In this document: piece after piece, positions 58,477 through 64,000 of the stretch | How positions within the stretch are numbered: position 1 is the first letter of the stretch | Layout of the letters: every line of letters begins with the position of its first letter | NCBI RefSeq assembly: GCF_004571025.1 | Contig: NZ_SPQT01000031.1 | Location: 1 to 64,000, forward strand | DNA length: 64,000 nucleotides | Direction of reading: 5' to 3' | Origin: Bradyrhizobium niftali | Lineage (GTDB): Bacteria; Pseudomonadota; Alphaproteobacteria; Rhizobiales; Xanthobacteraceae | The notes under the pieces: generated by a model | What the model was told of the DNA's origin: nothing | Databases searched by the model: none | Seen by the model: the letters and a program-made list of their open reading frames with translations, nothing else | Made by a program: the position numbers and the translations under genes

Positions 58477-59424
58477 CTACTGCGACCGATCCGACGTCCA
58501 CCCCTTGTACTCGGCGACATTGTCCCGGGTCACAAGCTTCGACGGCAGGAGTTCGACGGTCGAGGCCGGCTTCTGGCCACTGAGAATGCCGACTCCGACC
58601 TGCACGGCGCGCCGCGCCATGAAGAACGGGTCCTGTGACGCCGAAGCCTGGATCTGCGGCGATCCGGGATCCTTCAGTGCGGCCTCGATGTCGGGCGCAC
58701 CGTCCACCGCGGTGATGACGATGCCGGTGCGATTTTGCTGGCGCGCCGCGAGGTCGGTGCCGATCGCCTGCGGATCGTTGATGGCGAAGATCGCGTCGAT
58801 CTTGGGGAAGCGGGTCAGATAGCCTTGCGCGACGGTGAGGCCGCCTTCGCGCGAGCCCTTGCCGTCCTGGTCGCTGGACAACACCTTGATGCCCGGATTC
58901 TTCGAGAGGACGTTCTTGCAGCCGACGACGCGGTCGATCACGGCGGAGACCTGCGGCCCGTTCTCGATGACGACGTCCCCCTTGCCGCCCAGCTTGTCCA
59001 CGATGTACTGGCAGGAAATCTCGCCGGCCTGGACGTTGTTCGTGGTCACGGTGGCATCGGCGCCTTCGGCCGCGGTGTCGACCGCGACGACGACGATACC
59101 CGCCGCCTGCGCCTTCTTGATCGCCGGCCCGATCGCCTTGGGGTCGCCGGGGTTCAACAGGATCAGATCGACGCCGGCGGCGATGAAATTGTCGATCTGG
59201 GTGACCTGCTTGCCGAGGTCGTATTCGAACCCAACCGTGGTGACCTTCACATTGGGATTGGCCTTCTTGGCCTCGAACTCGGCGCCCTTCGACAGTGCGA
59301 CGAAGAACGGGTTGCCCAGCGAGCCGAGCGAGACACCGATCGACTTGAGCTCCTTGGCGAAGCACGGCGCGGTGCTTAGGGCAAGCGCCGTCGCGGCGCC
59401 GGCGAGCGTGATCGTCTTCAACAT
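58477..59424 (-). CDS. Sugar ABC transporter, periplasmic binding protein (RbsB-like)
   Basis: 315 residues. Signal peptide (TITLAGAATALALSTAPCFA), then IGVSLGSLGNPFFVALSKGA, FIAAGVDLILLNPGDPKAIG, VVVAVDTAAEGADATVTTNN and IFAINDPQAIGTDLAARQQN, the periplasmic-binding-protein type 1 sugar family (ribose/xylose/inositol group). Last gene of the xylB-ABC operon; terminator follows. Sugar not determinable, but xylulokinase points to a pentose or pentitol. Confidence 0.93.
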   Translation of the reverse strand: MLKTITLAGAATALALSTAPCFAKELKSIGVSLGSLGNPFFVALSKGAEFEAKKANPNVKVTTVGFEYDLGKQVTQIDNFIAAGVDLILLNPGDPKAIGPAIKKAQAAGIVVVAVDTAAEGADATVTTNNVQAGEISCQYIVDKLGGKGDVVIENGPQVSAVIDRVVGCKNVLSKNPGIKVLSSDQDGKGSREGGLTVAQGYLTRFPKIDAIFAINDPQAIGTDLAARQQNRTGIVITAVDGAPDIEAALKDPGSPQIQASASQDPFFMARRAVQVGVGILSGQKPASTVELLPSKLVTRDNVAEYKGWTSDRSQ

Positions 59425-59525
59425 TGGCTTCCTCCCTGGTCTGTCTTCATCTCCGGCACGGCTGACCAGTTGCCGTACCGGAATCTCACATCGAAACGCC
59501 CGCGCTCAGGTGCGCGCCGAGCCTT

Positions 59526-60566
59526 TCAAGTCCTTGCGGAGCCTTGCAACCGGTAGCGGTCCAGCGCCACGGCGCCGATGATCACCAGGCCCTTGATCAC
59601 ATATTGCCAAATGTCAGAGACGCCGGTGAGGATGAGGCCGTTCGACAGGACCGCGATGATCAGCGCGCCGACCAGCGTGCCCCAGATCGAGCCGATACCG
59701 CCGACGAAGGAGGTGCCCCCGAGGATCACCGCGGTGATGGCGTCGAGTTCATAGGACTGGCCGAGTTGAAGACCGTTGGCCGCATAAAGCCGCGCCGCCT
59801 GCATGGCGCCGCCGAGCCCGGCCAGCAGCCCGGACACGCCGTAGACGAAGATCAGCACGGCCCAGACCTTGATGCCGGCAAGCCGCGCCGCGCTCTCATT
59901 GCCGCCCACCGCGTAGATGTGCACACCGAGCACGGTCCGGCGCAGCACCAGCCACGAGGCGAGGATGACGAGCAACGCGATCACCGAGAGCCACGGGATC
60001 GAAGCAACGCCGGGAACGAGCGTCAGCGAGCCGTTGCCGATGAAGGCGTAGGGAATGGAGGGATTGAACACCGTGGTGTCAGCGCCGAGCAGCCGCGCCA
60101 GACCGCGCACGGCGGTGAGCGAGCCCAGCGTGACGATGAACGGCGGCAGGCGCAAGAGCGCGATCAGCGCGCCATTGACGACACCGAAGCCGAGACCGGT
60201 GAGAACGGCGGCCGGCAGCCACAGCGCTCCGAGTTCCGGCAGTTTCGACATCGTCAGGCCGGCCATCGCGGACGCCGCCAGGATCGAGCCGACCGAGAGA
60301 TCGATGCCGCCGGTCAGAATGACGAAGGTCATGCCCGCGGCAAGCACGGTGTTGACGGCGGCCTGCTGCAAGACGATGCCGAGATTCTGTCCGGTGAAGA
60401 AACGGCCGTCCGACAGGTAGTGAAAGCCGGCGCATAGCAGCAGCAGCACGGGCAGCATGCCGGCGGCGCGGATCAGCAGCCTGATGCGCTGGCGCCTGGT
60501 CTCCTGGGCGGCGGCGAGGCCATTTGCCGTGGCGGCCTTCGCCTGCGTCGATCCGTTATCAGGCAT
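59526..60566 (-). CDS. Sugar ABC transporter permease (RbsC-like)
   Basis: 346 residues, about ten membrane helices. VNTVLAAGMTFVILTGGIDL, SVGSILAASAMAGL, FIVTLGSLTAVRGLARLL, VGGNESAARLAGIKV and ITAVILGGTSFVGGIGSIWG are the RbsC/BPD_transp_2 hallmarks. The start overlaps the stop of the ATPase gene by eight bases; the longer frame start (60590) is less likely. Confidence 0.93.
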   Translation of the reverse strand: MPDNGSTQAKAATANGLAAAQETRRQRIRLLIRAAGMLPVLLLLCAGFHYLSDGRFFTGQNLGIVLQQAAVNTVLAAGMTFVILTGGIDLSVGSILAASAMAGLTMSKLPELGALWLPAAVLTGLGFGVVNGALIALLRLPPFIVTLGSLTAVRGLARLLGADTTVFNPSIPYAFIGNGSLTLVPGVASIPWLSVIALLVILASWLVLRRTVLGVHIYAVGGNESAARLAGIKVWAVLIFVYGVSGLLAGLGGAMQAARLYAANGLQLGQSYELDAITAVILGGTSFVGGIGSIWGTLVGALIIAVLSNGLILTGVSDIWQYVIKGLVIIGAVALDRYRLQGSART

Positions 60567-62082
60567 CCAGATGCTCCATCCCCGTGGCAAGTGCCATGAT
60601 ATCCTCCTGATTGAGCGGCGCCGTCTCGGTTCGGTTGACCTCGCCCGCGATGTGTCCCGACCGCATCACGATGACGCGGTCGCAGATGCCGATGATCTCA
60701 GGCAGATCGGACGAGATGACCAGGATCGCGGTGCCGGCCTTGGCGAGATTGTCGATGATCGAATAGATCTCCGACTTGGCGCCGACATCGACGCCGCGTG
60801 TCGGCTCGTCGAGGATCAGGATCTTTGGCGCGATGGCGAGAAGCCGCGACAAGAGCACCTTCTGCTGGTTGCCGCCGGACAGGCCCCCGGCCGGCACGCC
60901 GGCATTGGCGGCGCGGATGCTGAGCCCCGCAAAGGCCCTGTCGGCACGCTCGCGCGCCTTGTCACCATCCAGGAACCAGCCAAGCTTCGCATCGCGCCCG
61001 AGCACCGCGAGATTGATGTTGTCCAGGCATGACATGTCGAGAAACAGGCCGAGCGCCTTCCTGTCCTCCGTCAGATAGGCGATGCCGGCCTCGAGGGCCT
61101 CGCCGGGCGTGCGGATGTCGATCGGCTGGCCTTCGAGTTCGAGACGGCCCGACGTTTTTGCCGCCGCGCCGATGATGAGATGCGCAAGCTCCGTGCGGCC
61201 GGCGCCGATCAGGCCGGCAAGCCCCACCACCTCGCCCGCATGCACGGTGAGCGAGCAACCCTTGACGCGCAGGCCGTCGGACATGTCGATCGCACCGAGC
61301 ACGGGGTGTCCCCGCCCCGCCTCCGGGTCATGGTCCTTCTTGTAGAAGGAGGAGACGTCGCGCCCCACCATCAGCCGCACGATGGTATCGGCGCGGATCT
61401 CCGGCTTGTCGAGCGAGCCGACCAGACGGCCATCGCGCAGGACGGTGACGCGGTCGCCGAGCGCATAGACCTCGTCCATGCGGTGCGAGATGTAGATGAT
61501 GGCGAGCCCCTCGGCGCGAAGCTGACGGATCAGCATGAACAGCCGCTCGCTCTCGCCGGCCGAGAGCGCGGTGGTCGGTTCGTCCATGATCAGGATTTTC
61601 GACCGCGCGTGCAGCGCACGCGCGATCTCGACGAGCTGGCGCTGGCCCATCGACAGATGCGCGACCAATGTCGATGGCTGGAAGTCCGCGCCCAGCCGTT
61701 CCAGGATGGGGCCAACGCCCTGGCGCATGGTGCCACGCGCCAGCAAGCCCGAGCGCGAGATCTCGCGGCCGAGATAAATATTCTCCGCGACACTGAGATT
61801 GGGAGCCAAAGACAGCTCCTGATAGATGATGGAGATGCCCGCGGCGCGGCCGCCGAGCGGGCCTTCGATCCGCACCGGCTTGCCCTCGATGCGGATCTCT
61901 CCGCCCGGATCGGGCCGGTAGGCGCCGGACAATATCTTCATCAGCGTCGATTTGCCGGCGCCATTCTCGCCCATCAGGGCATGGATTTCGCCGGGATAGA
62001 CGGTGAGATCGACGGCACGCAGCGCCTTGATACCGAAGAAGCTTTTCGAGACCCCGCGCATCTCGAGGATCGGATCGTTCAT
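60559..62082 (-). CDS. Sugar ABC transporter ATPase (RbsA-like, two nucleotide-binding domains)
   Basis: 507 residues. First domain: Walker A MGENGAGKSTLMKIL, signature LSMGQRQLVEIARAL, Walker B KILIMDEPTTALS. Second domain: GLIGAGRTELAHLI (the usual degenerate Walker A of this group), signature LSGGNQQKVLLSRLLA, KILILDEPTRGVDVGAKSEI. Standard length for RbsA/XylG/MglA. Lies 126 bp downstream of xylB on the same strand. Confidence 0.95.
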   Translation of the reverse strand: MNDPILEMRGVSKSFFGIKALRAVDLTVYPGEIHALMGENGAGKSTLMKILSGAYRPDPGGEIRIEGKPVRIEGPLGGRAAGISIIYQELSLAPNLSVAENIYLGREISRSGLLARGTMRQGVGPILERLGADFQPSTLVAHLSMGQRQLVEIARALHARSKILIMDEPTTALSAGESERLFMLIRQLRAEGLAIIYISHRMDEVYALGDRVTVLRDGRLVGSLDKPEIRADTIVRLMVGRDVSSFYKKDHDPEAGRGHPVLGAIDMSDGLRVKGCSLTVHAGEVVGLAGLIGAGRTELAHLIIGAAAKTSGRLELEGQPIDIRTPGEALEAGIAYLTEDRKALGLFLDMSCLDNINLAVLGRDAKLGWFLDGDKARERADRAFAGLSIRAANAGVPAGGLSGGNQQKVLLSRLLAIAPKILILDEPTRGVDVGAKSEIYSIIDNLAKAGTAILVISSDLPEIIGICDRVIVMRSGHIAGEVNRTETAPLNQEDIMALATGMEHLDA

Positions 62083-62208
62083 CGTGCCTCCCGACGCACA
62101 ATGCGTTTCCCACCCGCGTCTCGTTTCGTCAGCGCGGTTCGCGCATTAAACAAAACGCCGCGGCACAGGGCAATACCGAACAGGCGGGAAAGCGAAATCG
62201 AAACGGCG

Positions 62209-63654
62209 CTATTGGCGTGGCCGATACAGTTCGCGCCAGGCGGGAAGCCGATCGGCATAGGCATCGACCAGCACGCGGTCGGGTTCGAATGTCTCGATGC
62301 GTCGCGGCGGCGTGCAGACGGTGTCGATTGCCTCGCCCGTGACAGCAAGACGCCCCAATCTCGCCGCACCGAACGCCGCTCCCGTTTCACCTTCGGCAAA
62401 GCGATGGATCGGAACATTCAGAACGCTTGCCAGCACCGCCAGCCAGAACCGGGACCGTGAACCGCCTCCGATGGCATCGGCTTCCGCGATCCCGATGCCG
62501 GCATCCGCGAGCACGTCCCGGCAATCTGCGAGCGCGAAGGCGACGCCCTCGAGCACGGCCTGCACGATCGCCTCGCGGTCGGTGCCGTGGCTCAAGCCAT
62601 CGAGCATGCCACGCACGACGGGGTCGTCATGCGGGGTCCGCTCGCCCGCCAGATAGGGCAAGAAGCTCACCGGCGAGGGCAGCTGCGGGCGCGACCCAAG
62701 CGGTGCCAGCAATTCCGCCTCGGCAATGCCGAACAAGCGCGAGATCCAGGCGAGACAGGAGGCCGCGGAAAGGATCGCGCCGGCCTGAATCCACATGGCG
62801 GGGATGGCATGGCAGAACGTATGCACCCCGCGATCCGGGTTGGCGGCCATCCTGCTCGTCGGCGCCAGCAAGGCGCCCGAGGTTCCCAGCGAAATGAACG
62901 CGGTTCCCGCCCTGATCGCGCCAATGCCGACGGCACCCGCCGGATTGTCACCGGCACCGCCCGCGAAAATCGGCCGTCTGATCATGCCCCAGCGTTGCGC
63001 GAGCTCGCTGCGCAACGTTGCCGCGGGCGCGCAGCCCTCGACCAGACGTGGCATGTGATCGCGCGACAGGCCTGTCGCGGCCAGCGCTGCATCCGACCAA
63101 TCCCTGCGCGCGGCGTCGAGCCACAGCGAGCCCGATGCGTCCGAGACATCCTCGACGGCTTCGCCCGTCAGGACCAGGCGCAAATAAGCCTTCGGAAGCA
63201 GGACAAGTTTCGTCGCTGCAAAAACCTCAGGCTCGTGCATCGCAATCCAGAGCAGCTTCGGCGCCGTGAATCCGGGCATCGCCTTGTTGCCCGTCGTCGC
63301 ACGCAAGGCGGGCCAGCGTTGCTCCAGGATACGGCACTCAGCGACGGACCGTCCGTCGTTCCAGAGGATGCAGGGCCGCAACGGCCTTGCGCTCGCATCA
63401 AGCAGCGTGGCGCCATGCATCTGACCGGACAGTCCGATCCCTTCGACCACGGCCAACGCGCTGGCATGCGTCGCTTTCAAGGCATCCAGCGTGGCAAAGG
63501 TCGCATCGACCCACTGCGCGGGATCCTGCTCGCAATAGCCTGATAGCGGCGAGGCGGTGGTCAACGGCCGGCTTTCGCTCGCAATCACCCGCTGCGCGGA
63601 GTCGACGAGAACGGTCTTGACCGCCGAGGTGCCGAGATCGATGCCGAGATACAT
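62209..63654 (-). CDS. xylB: Xylulokinase
   Basis: 481 residues, FGGY kinase. MYLGIDLGTSAVKTVLVDS (phosphate 1), GIGLSGQMHGATLLDA (substrate motif of xylulokinases), PCILWNDGRSVAEC, FTAPKLLWIAMHEPEVFA, AGGAGDNPAGAVGIGAIRAG, FLPYLAGERTPHDDPVVRGM and AIGGGSRSRFWLAVLASVLN. It phosphorylates D-xylulose to xylulose 5-phosphate. Start at 63654 fits the family N-terminus; the longer frame is upstream non-coding sequence. Probably first gene of the ABC operon. Confidence 0.95.
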   Translation of the reverse strand: MYLGIDLGTSAVKTVLVDSAQRVIASESRPLTTASPLSGYCEQDPAQWVDATFATLDALKATHASALAVVEGIGLSGQMHGATLLDASARPLRPCILWNDGRSVAECRILEQRWPALRATTGNKAMPGFTAPKLLWIAMHEPEVFAATKLVLLPKAYLRLVLTGEAVEDVSDASGSLWLDAARRDWSDAALAATGLSRDHMPRLVEGCAPAATLRSELAQRWGMIRRPIFAGGAGDNPAGAVGIGAIRAGTAFISLGTSGALLAPTSRMAANPDRGVHTFCHAIPAMWIQAGAILSAASCLAWISRLFGIAEAELLAPLGSRPQLPSPVSFLPYLAGERTPHDDPVVRGMLDGLSHGTDREAIVQAVLEGVAFALADCRDVLADAGIGIAEADAIGGGSRSRFWLAVLASVLNVPIHRFAEGETGAAFGAARLGRLAVTGEAIDTVCTPPRRIETFEPDRVLVDAYADRLPAWRELYRPRQ

Positions 63655-63842
63655 GGATACATACAATTGCCGACGTCGGATGGCCGACGGCGTGGCGAGG
63701 TCGGATGGCCCAATCAATCCAAGAAGCCTGATCGCGTCAAGGCAAGCCCTGCCATTCGTCGATCCACGGGCGCCCTGCTTACCTGCGAGGTAATCGAATT
63801 CGGCATCGCCGCGGCGCATCTTCCCGAGCACAGGAGATGACC
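63655..63842. other. Divergent control region of xylB and the right-edge gene
   Basis: Non-coding. Contains the MmyB-type operator at 63779-63795 near the right-edge gene. No FixK box. Confidence 0.4.
63779..63795. promoter_or_regulatory. Second site for the XRE/MmyB regulator
   Basis: TTTACC-TGCGA-GGTAAT, 15 of 17 bases identical to the core ATTACC-CGCGA-GGTAAT in front of the regulator gene at 21592. It lies 47 bp before the ATG at 63843, a promoter-overlapping position. Confidence 0.6.
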
Positions 63843-64000
63843 ATGATCGCGCTGCTGCTCTACCGGACCGTCGCAGACCACCTTCTTCCCTGGGCCATGG
63901 CGTTCGCAACCCGCATGCTGGCGCGCAGCCTCAACATGCCCGAGCCGCTGGTGCATTCGACCGGCGACTACGTGGTCGCGCAGGTGCTCGCCTTCGAGCA
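63843..64000 (+). CDS. Unrecognised gene, N-terminal part only
   Basis: ATG 63843 with AGGAGATGACC, open to the window end (52 codons): MIALLLYRTVADHLLPWAMA, FATRMLARSLNMPEPLVHST, GDYVVAQVLAFEQ. The first 20 residues are mildly hydrophobic without a clear signal. A palindrome like that of the XRE/MmyB regulator stands in front of it. I cannot name the family from this fragment. Confidence 0.7.
   Translation, partial: MIALLLYRTVADHLLPWAMAFATRMLARSLNMPEPLVHSTGDYVVAQVLAFE

Noticed and set aside
58477..63654. Sugar ABC transporter operon as a novel system
   Set aside because: The gene set xylB, ATPase, permease and binding protein is an ordinary pentose-type uptake operon; nothing unusual seen.

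Overview
The window looks like a Bradyrhizobium-type alphaproteobacterial chromosome segment. This is inferred from the GC-rich coding sequence, TTGA-N6-TCAA (FixK/FNR) boxes, a CcoG/FixG homologue, BigR-like regulation, DUF6894 and other small rhizobial families, and polyhydroxybutyrate (PHB)-related genes. I could not run any database search; family names come from recognising motifs in the translations.

Left part (1-13 kb) is accessory. It has two IS110-family transposases (one cut by the window edge, one with an internal deletion), a FixK-type regulator, a frameshifted DNA ligase, a frameshifted caspase-like protein, many small proteins, a decayed DUF6894 copy, repeated GGCCCC hairpins and at least one candidate small RNA. 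From 11 to 15.5 kb come small secreted or lipid-anchored proteins, a thioesterase, an HdeA-like protein and a PilZ protein. From 15.5 to 18.7 kb a two-cysteine ArsR regulator sits between a YeeE/YedE-AhpD-like operon and an orphan ccoG, which suggests sulfide/persulfide response tied to terminal-oxidase assembly. From 18.8 to 21.7 kb there are a GNAT protein, a DsbA-like protein and an XRE/MmyB-type regulator with a clear palindromic operator; a near-copy of that operator lies in front of the last gene of the window.

The core (21.8-58.2 kb) is a low-oxygen island. Eight FixK/FNR boxes here, plus two in the left part, stand in front of nearly every operon, and three of them sit between divergent genes. 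The boxes precede: DUF3300-DUF2950-secreted protein; a membrane protein plus HlyD on one side and an unknown gene plus polyphosphate kinase 2 on the other; a PLP amino-acid decarboxylase with an AspT-type antiporter and a secreted protein; yoaK-like and SulP facing a second AspT-type transporter with a secreted hydrolase and an IalB-like protein; a double alpha/beta hydrolase with hydrolase, phasin and K+ channel facing another hydrolase; CoA-transferase A/B with a MaoC protein; a PhaC-like DUF3141 protein with pta, ackA and a fabI paralogue; and an AI-2E-family permease. Two response regulators and a second FixK-type protein lie inside the island. Read together, the genes suggest survival without oxygen: substrate-level ATP from acetyl phosphate, polyphosphate use, ion-motive decarboxylation/antiport, and handling of PHB and short-chain CoA esters as electron sinks.

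The right end (58.4-63.7 kb) is an ordinary RbsABC-type sugar ABC transporter operon with xylulokinase, closed by a strong terminator, followed by the start of an unrecognised gene that runs out of the window.
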